A DNA stretch of 64,000 nt from Gracilaria domingensis (GCA_022539475.1 VCMS01000112.1:163316-227315), one strand, 5' to 3'; shown: positions 29,157 through 40,147, counted from the stretch's first letter. Notes: generated by a model not told the origin, from the letters alone. A program made the numbers and translations.

Positions 29157-31856
29157 ATGAGTCGCAGGACAAGTGTTGGAAGGAGATCGAACCACATGCG
29201 TATTTATCCATTACAACGCCCATTCGCAATTTCCTTACGGGCGGCTCAAGCTCTATTGGACCCTGCAGCAATTCTTAAAGAGCTTCTTGAGAACTCATTA
29301 GATGCACAGGCCACCCGCATTGATCTTCGACTTCGTGGAGCTGGATGCCTTTCGTCCATTGTGGTCTCAGACAATGGAAGGGGTATAGAGGAGCCCGACT
29401 TGGACCGGGTATGCCTCCCGAGTACAACATCGAAGTTGTCTGAACTGGTCGATATCGAGCGAATCGCATCGTTCGGCTTTCGTGGAGAAGCTCTTTCTGC
29501 TATCTGCGGAATTGCTCGATGTGTCTCAATTGTGTCACGGACAGCTATTCAAAATGTTGCGAGATGTGCAAAGTATGGGACTAGTGGTTGTCTGATCTCT
29601 AAGTCTCCAGCCGCGAGAGGTGTCGGAACAACGGTCAATGTAGAGGATGTGTTTCATCGTTTGCCGGTCCGCAAGAAGGAAGCTCTTGCTCACCCAGCAC
29701 GCCAGCTTGCCCGATGTATTGCAGTGGTGCAGGCAATGGCGTTGATTTCAGTCAGCGTACGAATAGAGCTTCGCGTGGGCAACGATTTAAAAGTGGCAAA
29801 CGCTCCCTTGCTTCTTCAATCGAAGGATTTCAATGCCAGCTCTTCAGAAAGCTTCCAAGCAGCTCTTCGAAAAAATGCAATAGCGGTCCTTGGTCGTTCT
29901 ACGAATGCCCTTCGTCAGGTGTCTGGCTGTGTAGCCAATGTAATTGGGCCTGGAACGGAACCTGGCGAAGAGGAGCAGTACAAATGTTCCGGTTTAGCTT
30001 CTTCGGCATCCCTTAATGCGAGTGGAGGAGGGCGAGCACGCTCATCTCATCAGTACTTCTTTATCAATCGACGGCCAGTAGACCTTTCCCGTCTACAACG
30101 TTCTGTAACTGAGCTCTACAGAAGGGCTACGGGATCGAATGGTGCCTCTCCAGTTATTATTCTAAACTTTGAGCTTCCTTTGTGGGCAGTCGATGTAAAT
30201 CTGTCACCTGACAAACGTTCCGTCGCAGTTTTCGAGGAAGTGAAGCTGGTGGACGGCCTTCTGCGTCTCTTGGAAACATTTTGGATGCCAACAGACAGAA
30301 CACAGATTCCGGTCAGTAAAGTTGGTGATGTCGGTGTATTACTGACTTCGAAAAAACAGTCGAAGACGCCTGTTCCAGATCAGGTACATATTCCTCAAAT
30401 GACACGCGATGATTCAGAAGCAAAAACTGATCGTCATGAATCTGGACACGACAATTCAAGTTCTGATGATGAGAATGTGACGTCCGGTATTGACCCTGAA
30501 CGCCCTCCTGAGCTTGAGCAGATTCCTGAGCTTCCTTGCCTTTCCAGTGATGAGGATTCCGAAAGCGATCCAGGACAAAGTGGAAGAAAAGCTGGGAACG
30601 AAGCTGATGAAGACTTGGATGAACTAGAGCAAAGTGAAGAAAAAGAGATTACCAAGAAGAACGAAACTGCTACGAATGACGTTCTCACCAAAATGTATGG
30701 CTCGAAGCAGCTTTCCCCAGGAGAACAAGAATCGAAGTCGCCAAAAACGCGCAGCCTAAAGATGTCATTGTTGACCAGAAAACGGCCACATGATGTGTCT
30801 AGCTATGTTGCTAGAAGATCACAAAGTTCCCGTGGGGGGCAAAAACGTCAACGCTCCACATCCCCTTCGACACCAACGAGAGCCCATAATCCCGAGTTGC
30901 GGAAAGACATGATTGAAGAAACTCAATTGGAGTCCAGCATAGAGTCTCATCCTGTTCCAGAAATTGTGTCATTCGATGCCCCGAGGCATAGTGGGGCATC
31001 ACATTCCGTGCAATCGGAAAAGATCATGATCCCGGTGAACTGGGATGCAGTGTGTCAAGGTTACATCAGATTTGCTGAAGAAGAGAGAAAGACTACCTCT
31101 GTCGAATCACTAGATAATAGAACAGGGTCCTGTAACTTCAAAGATTCTTCGATGCAAACATGTGAAGGTGAAACACGATCAACGCAAGGGGTTGCGGACA
31201 GAGAAATGAGCCGCCTGTTTCGTCAAACGTGGTTCAAAGACTTGAAAGTCATCGGGCAGTTCAACAGAGGCTTTATCATCGCACTGCTAGGTTTCGATAT
31301 GTTTATCATTGACCAACATGCTTCCGACGAGAAATTCAATTTCGAAGAACTGGAAAGAACAACGGTCATATCGAAACAGAAACTTGTTCGCCCGATGCCG
31401 CTCGAATTCAGCGCGGAAGATGAACTAATCGTACTACAATACTTGGATGCCTTCAAGGCCGGTGGCTTTGACATTGTGCATGTTGGAACTCGACCTCCAA
31501 CGAAACGACTTTTGTTACGATCACAGCCAACGAGCAAACACACGATCTTCGTGCGAGAGGATTTGCAAGATATGATTAATCTGCTGAAGAATAATGCAAT
31601 GCATACCATAGGGACCAAAATAACCTTGTTACGTCCTCCTAGAGTACGCGCGATGTTGGCTTCGAGAGCCTGTCGAAAGTCCATAATGGTTGGAAAAGCC
31701 CTCTCTCCTACACAAATGAGAACGATATTGACCAACTTAGCCGATCTTCAACACCCATGGACTTGCCCACATGGAAGACCAACAATGAGACATTTGTTTG
31801 AGCTCCCTAAGCCTTTATCGAATGCTGGCAAAGGACAGCATGACTTACTTGTGTAA
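29157..31856 (+). CDS. PMS2: DNA mismatch repair endonuclease PMS2 (MutL-alpha subunit)
   Basis: 899 residues, single exon. With MLH1 it nicks the error-containing strand after MutS recognition, in the nucleus. The GHKL ATPase motifs are clear: ELLENSLDA, DNGRGI, TTSKL and GFRGEALSAI. The transducer domain ends in LSPDKR. A long acidic, Ser-rich linker spans about residues 400-690. The C-terminal endonuclease site DQHASDEKFNFE starts at residue 719, ACRKSIMVGKAL lies near 836, and CPHGRPTMRHL near 870. These metal-binding motifs distinguish PMS2 (yeast Pms1) from MLH1 and from human PMS1. Two candidate ATGs exist, at residues 1 and 14; conservation starts just after the second. The frame is intact and no introns are needed. 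Confidence 0.93.
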   Translation: MSRRTSVGRRSNHMRIYPLQRPFAISLRAAQALLDPAAILKELLENSLDAQATRIDLRLRGAGCLSSIVVSDNGRGIEEPDLDRVCLPSTTSKLSELVDIERIASFGFRGEALSAICGIARCVSIVSRTAIQNVARCAKYGTSGCLISKSPAARGVGTTVNVEDVFHRLPVRKKEALAHPARQLARCIAVVQAMALISVSVRIELRVGNDLKVANAPLLLQSKDFNASSSESFQAALRKNAIAVLGRSTNALRQVSGCVANVIGPGTEPGEEEQYKCSGLASSASLNASGGGRARSSHQYFFINRRPVDLSRLQRSVTELYRRATGSNGASPVIILNFELPLWAVDVNLSPDKRSVAVFEEVKLVDGLLRLLETFWMPTDRTQIPVSKVGDVGVLLTSKKQSKTPVPDQVHIPQMTRDDSEAKTDRHESGHDNSSSDDENVTSGIDPERPPELEQIPELPCLSSDEDSESDPGQSGRKAGNEADEDLDELEQSEEKEITKKNETATNDVLTKMYGSKQLSPGEQESKSPKTRSLKMSLLTRKRPHDVSSYVARRSQSSRGGQKRQRSTSPSTPTRAHNPELRKDMIEETQLESSIESHPVPEIVSFDAPRHSGASHSVQSEKIMIPVNWDAVCQGYIRFAEEERKTTSVESLDNRTGSCNFKDSSMQTCEGETRSTQGVADREMSRLFRQTWFKDLKVIGQFNRGFIIALLGFDMFIIDQHASDEKFNFEELERTTVISKQKLVRPMPLEFSAEDELIVLQYLDAFKAGGFDIVHVGTRPPTKRLLLRSQPTSKHTIFVREDLQDMINLLKNNAMHTIGTKITLLRPPRVRAMLASRACRKSIMVGKALSPTQMRTILTNLADLQHPWTCPHGRPTMRHLFELPKPLSNAGKGQHDLLV

Positions 31857-31944
31857 ACAGTAACGATCAAGGGACCTGGTTAGTTTCTGCAAGATTGAGG
31901 CGCCGTCACTCGAAAAAACACCCGCAATTCGACCAATCCTTCCG

Positions 31945-32480
31945 CTATCCCGCTCGTATCCAACTCCGTCCGGGCAACTTCTTTAAACCAGAATCTATCA
32001 ACGCCGCTAGAATATCTCCCCGACAGATCTGCGCAAGCGCACGAAGCGGCGTCAGTGCGGCGTGTGCAACAGACGGTACGAGCGATCTGGTGTAAGTACT
32101 GGCGATGACGCCGTTGACCACGATATCACCATGCTCTGTCTGAGGATTGTAAAGACCGCTCATCCTTTCTGTGTTGACGCTTATCACAGGACTCAAGCCG
32201 CTGACGGTGTGTAGCATCTGACCGATCTTAATGGCTTCAATAGGAAGAAGTTGATGGTCTGCGTAGACGTAATGTCCCTTTGTTGCCGAAATGAGATTGC
32301 CCGATTGTGTTCGCAGCGTATAGAACGTTTTATATACATGCTTATCACGATGTGAAAATGCGAAGACCTTGGAATACGTGTTCTTTGAAACGAGGACTCG
32401 ATCACCGAGTTGCAAATCGGATATGCGCATCATAGAGCCATCTTGAAGAGTCACTTTTGCCGACGCCGGGAAACAAACAT

Positions 32481-32514
<34 letters not shown>

Positions 32515-33350
32515 ATCACCATTATCGTCGTCGTCGTTGCCGTGGCCTTCGTCATCCGTTTCATCCGTGACAGCCGCATCATTATCATCCATATCTGGTG
32601 AGCTCTGCGGCTCTTCTTCCGAACCCTGACCATTATCTCCAACAGACTCCGACGGTCCCTCTAGCATAAGATCGGGAGAGGGCTCGACCGTTGGATCGGG
32701 GCTTTCGGGCGGCAATATGGTAGTGGGTACCTCCACAGCAACCCTCAAGCGGGCAGAATACACGCAAGTGGTAGCTTTGAAAAGCGGGATCATGAGCAAG
32801 TACTTGGTGGCTGGGACGAATGGAGTGGAGATGTTTGGTATGGTGAAGGGCGCGAACGGACGGAAGAGATAGGATGTGGTGCCGTTGACGAAGAATACAG
32901 AGCCCTTGCACCACCTGTTATGAGACTCATAGCCCATCAGAAACTGCTCGCCGGTGGCGAAGATTGCGTTACGCGCGACGATATTGGGACCGGTGGTCAT
33001 GATGATTTTCTTCATGCGCTGTGGGAGTGGATCGGCATTGCCAATGGGTGTGAGGTCTTTGTTGTACTGCGTGCTGAGATACATGAGGAAGGTTGGTTGT
33101 TTGGGGAAGCCATCGCAGCGGACTTCATTTTCGAGGATGGTGTTGTGGGGTAGACTGACGGTGCTGGGCGAAAGTCTCATCCATGAAGTGTGGGTGATGT
33201 GTTCGGACAGGCGGAGGCATCGGCGCCCGATTGCTCGACAAGGTTCCAATTGGCTTCGATGTCAGGCGGCGTTGCAACTCGCTCAATCTGCTGCGCTGCA
33301 GGCAATGCGAACAACGTGAACACAATGCCGAGCACGCAAGCCGTGCGCAT
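31945..33350 (-). CDS. Secreted hog-type Hint domain protein, one frame break
   Basis: The start ATG at 33350 gives a signal peptide (MRTACVLGIVFTLFALPAA). The frame runs to about 33200, where the coding shifts by what looks like one missing base in a CCC run (or an unrecognised intron), then stays open to 31945. The extracellular domain (about 200 residues) is unknown. It is followed by a Pro/Glu segment and an Asp run. The C-terminal Hint domain begins CFPASAKVTLQDG right after the Asp tract and has the LGDRVLV strand, the TKGH motif and GDIVVNGVIASTY. Hint domains cut themselves at the N-terminal Cys, as in Hedgehog. No Hedgehog signalling domain is present, but unrelated N-termini are normal for algal hog proteins. 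The (GAY)n repeat at about 32470-32530 encodes the Asp run. Confidence 0.8.
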
Positions 33351-34143
33351 GATGAGCAGGTGTGGACAATGACAGCGAACCAGCGCCGCAACAATGGCAC
33401 AAGCGTAAGCAGTCGTACATACCGGCACGCACGTTGTTTCGTTTTTATACGCGCATAGGAGGCAAGCATGATTGAGAGCGCAGATGGATGGCGTTGTGCC
33501 TCCGCTGCGAACTTACCGCGGCGACGGGCGCGCGCGCACTGGCAGCAAGCGGCGAAGGGAGTGAATAAACCGGAGGGCATTGAGCATTTTGGTAGTTGGG
33601 CTGCTCCCGCAGGCTGCACTCGTCGATCGTCACGTGAGATAACGTGCACTTGCATCCATTCACGGCGGTTATACTGCCAGAGCAGGACGGCATCAAGTCG
33701 TGACGGCCTTCCTCGACTTGCACTCCGCCTGCTCTCGCGATCAAGGAGGACGCTGTTTGTTGCAGATATTTTTGACACCGCGATGACCACCTGCCCGCAA
33801 CATTGCGCTGTGCGCTCGCATACAAGACAAGGTTAACAGGGCTTTGGATGGTTAACCTTCTCCGCTCGAGGCCAGTGCTCAACACGAGGCAACTCGAGCC
33901 CGCGTTTCTTTATCAGTCGTCGTCAAACCGTCAAACACCATGTCACCATGCCCTGAATCACGAAAATCTAAAGATATATCTTTGCACTGTAATCAACGTC
34001 CAATTTTTGTATACCCGAATTTGGTGTTTTGGCGCGGTTTGCCGACGTGCGAATGCAAACAGCCATGCACGCTCGCCTTCACTATGGCCAATGGCCATCT
34101 GCGCAAAACCTGAGGCCAACGCCAACCCCCGCGCCTGCCCACA
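33351..34143. promoter_or_regulatory. Divergent promoter region with TATA box
   Basis: On the - strand TATAAAA at 33449-33443 lies about 95 bp before the Hint-protein ATG and is a credible core promoter. A good splice-donor match (GGTAAGT, - strand, 33520-33514) follows an open frame from 33885, but it lies upstream of the TATA box and I cannot link it to a gene. The right part serves the + strand gene starting at 34144. Confidence 0.4.
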
Positions 34144-34980
34144 ATGGCGCCGACTGCGCTGCTCTCCTTCTCCGAGCTGCTAGACTCTCAACTAGACCAC
34201 ACGCTTCCCTACCCCGTTTTAAAGCGTCTCCTTCGTTCTCTCAAGCAATTCCACCCGGCCTACCCCTGTCTGCACCCCACTGCGTCACTCTTCTGCGCGC
34301 TGTCCCAGACGCAGACGCTCGACGCTCCGCAACATGACCAGCAGACTCCTCTTGGTGAACCCCAACGTTTCAATGCTTCGCAGACACAGTGCAGGCCAGT
34401 TCTATCCAGCATTGACAACATTTCACCGAGGAAGCGTTGCCGAGCAGAACCTTCGGTGAAGGCACCGCAACCCCAATCCGCTTTGAAGAGGAGGAAGCGC
34501 CGGAGCAAACGACCTCCACTCGACATTTCTTTCCCCTCACACCAATCCCACCACTCTGCGACACCAGAGAAAGAAAACGCCCACCTTTCCACCGATTTAC
34601 AGCAACATTGGGCGCTGCGTACATCCGCCTCAGAGCGACCACATGCACCTCCCAACGATCCCGTCGACACTCATGTTGGCGAGCAGATCAACGCCATGAT
34701 TTGCAAACTAACTCGAGAAGCGCATGGCGGCGAGAATGTGACGTGGAGTGATTTGCGTGCAGAGCTTATTGCAACGTCGCCCAAGTATGGCGCATTTTGT
34801 CTTGCGCTGGATAAACTGTTTGTTGCCACCGACCCTATCGCGCTGTGCAAGAGCCCGGAAAATAGTCAAAGCTCAAAAGCGTCGAGGAGCTGTATCTTTT
34901 ACTCCAATTCGTTTTGGGACGACGTTTGGAACGATTTTCGTCACTCTCAGAAGAAGGCAAAGGGGAGGAGCGCTACCTGA
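34144..34980 (+). CDS. Hypothetical basic nuclear-type protein
   Basis: 278 residues, single exon. I do not recognise the family. The N-terminal 50 residues look helical (LLSFSELLDSQLDHTL, VLKRLLRSLKQFH). A Lys/Arg cluster (SALKRRKRRSKRPP, about residues 113-126) resembles a nuclear localisation signal, and ISPRKRCR nearby adds an SP site. The middle is Ser/Pro/His-rich and contains TPEKEN. The C-terminal 90 residues look folded (EQINAMICKLTREA, then WSDLRAELIATSPKYGAF and FWDDVWNDFRHSQKK). The gene diverges from the Hint gene. A chromatin or cell-cycle role would fit the NLS and SP/TP sites, but nothing proves it. Confidence 0.6.
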   Translation: MAPTALLSFSELLDSQLDHTLPYPVLKRLLRSLKQFHPAYPCLHPTASLFCALSQTQTLDAPQHDQQTPLGEPQRFNASQTQCRPVLSSIDNISPRKRCRAEPSVKAPQPQSALKRRKRRSKRPPLDISFPSHQSHHSATPEKENAHLSTDLQQHWALRTSASERPHAPPNDPVDTHVGEQINAMICKLTREAHGGENVTWSDLRAELIATSPKYGAFCLALDKLFVATDPIALCKSPENSQSSKASRSCIFYSNSFWDDVWNDFRHSQKKAKGRSAT

Positions 34981-36706
34981 CTCTTTTTTAAATCTGTCAC
35001 GCTCTTAGGATTCGTGGGAATGTGTTAGCTTCTTGGTGCAGAAAGCGCTCCTCTCTTAAGGAGCGAACAAAGTCATTCGCTTTGCAGTTCGTTCACCGAT
35101 GTGAAACTGTTTTGCAAAGATTAGGCCTTTTTGGTGGGGGCGTGCTTCTCCGAAGAAGGCTCTGAACTTTGTTCTAGAAAAACTAGTGCGCCTGTGCAAT
35201 AGAGGGAGAGAGAAAAAAGTCATGTGCCGGTGTTGAACATGTCCGTTCAAATAATGTGTGTGTGGGAGGGCCCATGATGTGCAACATCAGATTGCTAAAA
35301 CCCCGCCACATCCAGTTCAGTGGGGTGTATATGGAAAACGTTGTCGTGGCCACTGAGCTTCCTAGAGATGCACCATAGAGTAGCAGAATACGACAAAGCG
35401 CTGCAATACCAGACTACGAAGAAAAAGAGTTGGCGGTTATCTCCAATTCCTGCGACAAGAACCTTGGTGTTGATTGTTTTGTCACGTAAACACAGACCTA
35501 AGTTGGTTGACTTAACTGTGGTGCGTGCATGTTCAAATTCTTTGTCCGCTCCGTCATGTACGATTCGACCGGATCCCTTTCGATGAAAATCTTCTGTGTC
35601 GAGGGTGCTGCAACAACCGAAAACCCACGTGTATTGTAAACGTTGAATGCAAAAAATTCATTTGATGAAAGGGCGTAGAGAAACGATATGGGCACCGCAA
35701 CCGTTTCAAACAACGGCAGTGTTGCCTTCGTCAGAACGAGCAGCTCTTGGGGATAAATGCTATTTGTTCCAATTGGCGTCCATTTCAGACAATAATGGAC
35801 CTTGTTCGAACCGCTTGAACTTGGCATATATTAAGCGGCCGCCACAGGTGAGAACTGTAGAATGCAAGTTGGCGCACACCAAGGTTCTAGAAACAAGTGC
35901 GAACAAGCTTCAACAGTTTCACTCCTTCTCGTGTACGCATGGGCTGCATGGCGTGTCGAACATGGCCTTATGCCTGCGTTCAACGTTCGTGACGGGTGCG
36001 CAGAGCAGGCGGAAGAGTTGGGCATCGCCATGAACGTATCCGCCCTGAAACAAGACAAAATTTAATTTTGGACCCATGTGCTTGGTTGTTTGGGCGTTCG
36101 AAATGAGCTCAAGGCACATACGTACCATAAGTCTTGTGGCATGACGATGATCGTGTAACTTGTTATCGCAACTTGAGCACAACTACGCCAGTCTGCAAGC
36201 GCGCTCGTACTGTACCGAGAACCGACGCCGCGCGTTTGGCAGTCTCTGTTAGTGACAAGTCATGATTTGTTCTCATTGGCGGAACTGAGGCCCAGGAATG
36301 CTATTATAGGTTTAAGAATAAGAAACGTCAAATCAGATCGCAATATTAGCGCATGCGCCGTGATTCATGATCGCCCCACCGCGATGCGTTGCGACGTGTT
36401 GCCATCTTGGGATCTACCGAACGTACCTTCGTAGCTCCATCCACCGTTCAGCGGGTGCGACCGGTCGGAGGCGCAGCTTTTGCACAACGTAGCCGAACAA
36501 GCTTCTTCGTTTCCTTTAGCCTCAAATTTGGCCATCTTCGCGCCTTTTCCTTCGTTGGAATGTGCCCAACATGGCACAGCAGGCAAATGCACACCTCAAA
36601 GGGGATCGTCTGTGTATACTATCTTTAGAAATGGTCTCATCGTCGTATTAAGTGCCCGTGTCCTTCTCTTGAGCTTGACTCCGCTAGTCCTCCATGCCGT
36701 AAAGCC
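34981..36706. other. Intergenic spacer of 1.7 kb
   Basis: No gene is supported. Several frames of 60-128 codons overlap on both strands without domains. A small inverted repeat (GCTCCT..AGGAGC near 35047) lies after the upstream gene's stop. Confidence 0.4.
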
Positions 36707-38680
36707 ATGGGCACAGTTCCCCGTTCTGTTTCTTCATTTCTTTCTTATCTACGCTTTTGGAGACGGAGCGCCAATAGTGACGACAGTACCTTACGGCTGC
36801 CGGATGTCATTCCATATCCAGACAGGGTTCAATCGACATCTCGGCCACGTTCTTCAGCGACTTCTTTTCGAAACCGTTGCGACGAAGACGCGCCACAAAC
36901 TGCTTCGCGGAAGGGCAAATCTCTTTCCCAAAACGAAAGCACACAAGCAGTACACTCCTCCCGTAATGGAAAAGTTATGAGGGAAGAAGAAGATGATGAT
37001 GGATTGGAAGTGGCTACAAAGGGAACAGGCCATGACTTGGAAGCACAACTGCCGAATCGATCACTCCGTTTCAAATACAACCCCCAGAGCCTTGGAAAGC
37101 GCCTTCTTGTCAGCGCACGTCTCAAGAACAAGCTTGAAACGAGCAGAATCATCCGCCTCCCGTATTCGAAGAGCTACAAATATACGCTTATCATCTGCCT
37201 GTTGCTCACAGGCGCGTTTCTCACCCCTCAAATGCTTCCAAAGTGGATTGGTTTCGAGTGGGCCTCGCCAGAGGACTTGTGTCAATCACCTGATGCAAAG
37301 CTGGTTGAGATTCGACAACAACTACTCAACCTCACGTCACTTCGAGAGTCGAAACACTTTTTGAAACAGCAGGAATATACCCTGGATTGTATGAACCGTT
37401 CCGCCGCGGATTTCTATCATGGGGCTAATGGAAGCCCAGCACGATTCCTCTGGCCTCATGAATGCGATAGTGAGAAGGCGCAAACTTCACTAATCGAAAC
37501 AACGTGCGTCGAACAGAAGGCAAACGTGTGCAAGAAAGTGAACTTCTTTGCCAAAATCTTCGCCTCAATCACGGGGGACTGTGTGCAAAAGGTTGGTCCG
37601 GACCTCTGTGTGGAAGGCACCAACAAAGAACGTTCGGAATCTTTACTTGAACTGGAGAGGGAACGAATGGAACTGCAGCAAAATATCTCCGAGCTCGAGA
37701 CGGAACCCATAGTTTCAACTGCTGAAACAAAGGTCAGTGAAGTTATGACCCGACTAATGACTCAGATTGATCTAGCAGCAGACTGCTTTATTGTGTACAG
37801 TGTGTTCGCAGTGATGTTTGGTATTCCGCTCGTCATATCGAAACGGGAGAAGACTTCACGCGTGATGACAGCTACGCTGGGGTTGACCAAAATGACTTTT
37901 GTGATGGTGTTCATCATATTGCTTTCTCTGTATGACTCCTTCTTTCTCATCTTTCAAGACACGGACTTTCCTCGCTTGTTTGAGAACTTTTTGAACGACC
38001 CGTGCTATGTCAACCCGGAGTTTTCATCGAAGAGAGTGAGTATGATTGTGGACATGTGCAATAACATTTCATACATTGACCAAGAGAGTGACTACATCTT
38101 GCGAAGAATGGATACGGTTTACTACGACACGAGACTCTTTGGGCACTGCAAGGATGACGAACGTAATCTCTCCATCCATCCGAAACTGAATGAAATGGAC
38201 AAGATCCGCAAGCTCTACCGCGAGGGCAACATCTCAAATCCGGGAGTTTGCAACGCCACGGAGCTCGATGAGAAGACCTCAATCGCGCCAGAAAAGGAAC
38301 GTGACGCGAAATGGAAGGCGCTTCTTGGGAGCGGCGTGGTGGCGCAATTGGCGCTGAAGATTATATTCACAAGCTGGATCATCCACCTGCTGGCGTTCAT
38401 AGAACCCATGGTGTTGCACAATGGCAAAGTTGAAATGTGGGGCATGAAGCCGACGGTGACACTGAACGAGGAAGACGAGAGAACGATTCGAAGATTTGCT
38501 AGAGACAAGCATTTATTGCCGCTTCTAATCTTCACTGCCCTGCTGGTCGTGGAAATGGTGCTGTTCGGGTACAGTATATACACAACTATCAACGGTGCCG
38601 GCGAGATTCCCACGCAAAACGCAACAATGCCGTTGACAAAAGTACCAGAATGGCAATGCCCAAGGTCACTTGAAATGTAG
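36707..38680 (+). CDS. Polytopic membrane protein, unknown family
   Basis: 657 residues, single exon. I do not recognise it. About 150 Ser/Arg-rich residues with an acidic patch (REEEDDDGLE) precede the first membrane helix (YTLIICLLLTGAFLTP). A long Cys-rich loop follows (DLCQSP, TLDCMNRS, HECDS, TTCVEQKANVCKK, GDCVQKVGPDLCVEG), likely extracellular or luminal and disulfide-bonded, with many N-glycosylation sequons. Then come a helix pair (DCFIVYSVFAVMFGIPLVIS and MTFVMVFIILLSLYDSFFLIF), a second Cys-containing loop (NDPCYVN, DMCNNIS), a helix near SGVVAQLALKIIFTSWIIHLL and a final one near LLPLLIFTALLVVEMVLFGYS. The layout of paired helices around Cys-rich loops suggests a cell-surface protein or channel-like assembly. 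The upstream ATG choice is uncertain. Confidence 0.7.
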   Translation: MGTVPRSVSSFLSYLRFWRRSANSDDSTLRLPDVIPYPDRVQSTSRPRSSATSFRNRCDEDAPQTASRKGKSLSQNESTQAVHSSRNGKVMREEEDDDGLEVATKGTGHDLEAQLPNRSLRFKYNPQSLGKRLLVSARLKNKLETSRIIRLPYSKSYKYTLIICLLLTGAFLTPQMLPKWIGFEWASPEDLCQSPDAKLVEIRQQLLNLTSLRESKHFLKQQEYTLDCMNRSAADFYHGANGSPARFLWPHECDSEKAQTSLIETTCVEQKANVCKKVNFFAKIFASITGDCVQKVGPDLCVEGTNKERSESLLELERERMELQQNISELETEPIVSTAETKVSEVMTRLMTQIDLAADCFIVYSVFAVMFGIPLVISKREKTSRVMTATLGLTKMTFVMVFIILLSLYDSFFLIFQDTDFPRLFENFLNDPCYVNPEFSSKRVSMIVDMCNNISYIDQESDYILRRMDTVYYDTRLFGHCKDDERNLSIHPKLNEMDKIRKLYREGNISNPGVCNATELDEKTSIAPEKERDAKWKALLGSGVVAQLALKIIFTSWIIHLLAFIEPMVLHNGKVEMWGMKPTVTLNEEDERTIRRFARDKHLLPLLIFTALLVVEMVLFGYSIYTTINGAGEIPTQNATMPLTKVPEWQCPRSLEM

Positions 38681-39020
38681 CATCACGTACGAAAAGAGAG
38701 TTGAGTATTTGTACATAAAACCCATACAGCCACAAGTGTAAAGAGAGCTCCTTTTTTTGATCGTACGATATATATATATATATATATATCCGCTTGGCAT
38801 GAGATGAAGCAGCGGCCTGCCGCCATGCTCTCGAAGACGATGTGCCGTGGGGACTTGTTTGCACTTGCGCAGTGTGAGAGATTGGCCCGCACCAATGAGA
38901 CGAAATGCGCCGCTTGGAAGGCGAAACCAAAACGAATAAAGCGCACGTACGTACGTGTAGTGTCATGACAAAGCAAGTTTCAAAGTCAAAACGAGGACGG
39001 CTTTTGAAGAATGGGTGATT
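38681..39020. other. Convergent 3' spacer with (AT)n microsatellite
   Basis: 340 bp between two convergent stops. It contains an (AT)n run at 38768-38790, and nothing else that I can support. Confidence 0.5.
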
Positions 39021-39824
39021 TCAATTTGTCTTCTTCTGGCTTTGGCGATACCTCTGTCGAGCCTCTTCCTCCCATTGCTTGGCGGTTCTGAAATGGGTAT
39101 TCAAATCAAGCGCCTCCGCAACATGCGCCGCAGTGAAGCCTCGGGACCACTTGGTGGGCAGGTTTCCACGCTGATCCATCTGAGGAATTCGCGCCACCTC
39201 CTTGCCCTGCTTGTAGCAAATGATGGTGGGCAGCTGCTTGGAAGCGGGCGACACGGAAACAGACAGCGTGTCGGCCAGCATGGGGAACTTGGAGACGTCG
39301 ACGCGCGCAAAGCGGATGCGGGGGTGATCGTAGGACTTGGCCAGCGACGCAAGCACGGGAACGAGCTGCGAGCAGCGCGCCGACCAGGTGGCATGACACC
39401 ACAGCACGTACACGGTGTTGTGCTTGTTTCGCGCAATGCGGTCGTTGTAAGACACGTTATTCAAGGTGACAATGGACTTGGGCAGCTTGAAGCGCGGCTG
39501 CGGGCACACGGCGTAAATCATGATCCACAGCGCGAGAAAGACGGCGACGAGCTGTCGGTCCATGTGCCACAGCAGGGTGACGATGGCCACGCGCAGAAAC
39601 ATGAAGGCGGACGAGAGGTAGGCGTCCAGCGTGGGCGCGGACAGAGCGCGGGTGACGAGCATGAGCGCGGCGCAAAAGTAGATCTGCGACTCGCGCGAGA
39701 CGCCGAACATGTCCTCCGCGCGCAGCTCGCGCGGGTCGAGGCGCTTGGCGCGAAGGCCGACGTACGCCAGCACGAGCGACGCGTTGAGCACGTAGTACGG
39801 GTGCAGAAAGCGGCTTTGGGCCAT
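39021..39824 (-). CDS. TMX2: TMX2-like thioredoxin-related transmembrane protein
   Basis: 267 residues from the ATG at 39824 (MAQSRFLHPYYVLNASL). The open frame extends upstream to 40148 but only through GC-repeat-encoded Ala and Arg, so I chose the inner start. TMX2 is an ER and mitochondria-associated membrane protein of the PDI family. The N-terminal half has three to four membrane helices (IYFCAALMLVTRAL, SAFMFLRVAIVTLLWHM, LVAVFLALWIMIYAV). The thioredoxin fold then follows with YVLWCHATWSARCSQLVPVL, FARVDVSKFPMLADT, SPASKQLPTIICYKQGKEV and the TMX2-typical C-terminal block around IPQMDQRGNLP. The active-site window reads SARC where animal TMX2 has SNDC, so only one Cys is at the CxxC position. 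Confidence 0.85.
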   Translation of the reverse strand: MAQSRFLHPYYVLNASLVLAYVGLRAKRLDPRELRAEDMFGVSRESQIYFCAALMLVTRALSAPTLDAYLSSAFMFLRVAIVTLLWHMDRQLVAVFLALWIMIYAVCPQPRFKLPKSIVTLNNVSYNDRIARNKHNTVYVLWCHATWSARCSQLVPVLASLAKSYDHPRIRFARVDVSKFPMLADTLSVSVSPASKQLPTIICYKQGKEVARIPQMDQRGNLPTKWSRGFTAAHVAEALDLNTHFRTAKQWEEEARQRYRQSQKKTN

Positions 39825-40111
39825 GTTTGGCGGCGCGGCGGAGCGGCGGCGGCGCGGGCGGAGCAGCGCACGACGACGGCCGTTGTCGCCGCGCGCGGCC
39901 GCCTTCGCCGCGCGTCCGTTTTTGGGCGTCAAAGGCGGCACCGCGAGCAGCGGCGGCGGACGCGAAGCGGCGGCGCGCCGCCACGTGGCGCAGTCGGCGC
40001 GCGCCGGCGGTTGCATCACGGCCGCTGACTGGCTCGCGGCCGGCGCGGCGCGCTGCGCCTGCAATCTCCGCTGCGCCTCCATCCGTCGCGCGCTGCCATC
40101 GCGCGCCCGCA

Positions 40112-40147
<36 letters not shown>

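Noticed and set aside
32410-32601. Val/Ile-rich + strand frame
   Set aside because: It is the antisense reading of the Asp tract in the Hint protein gene.
33445-33885. Open frame ending at a good GTAAGT donor upstream of the Hint gene
   Set aside because: It lies upstream of the TATA box that fits the Hint gene, and no acceptor gives a continuous product.
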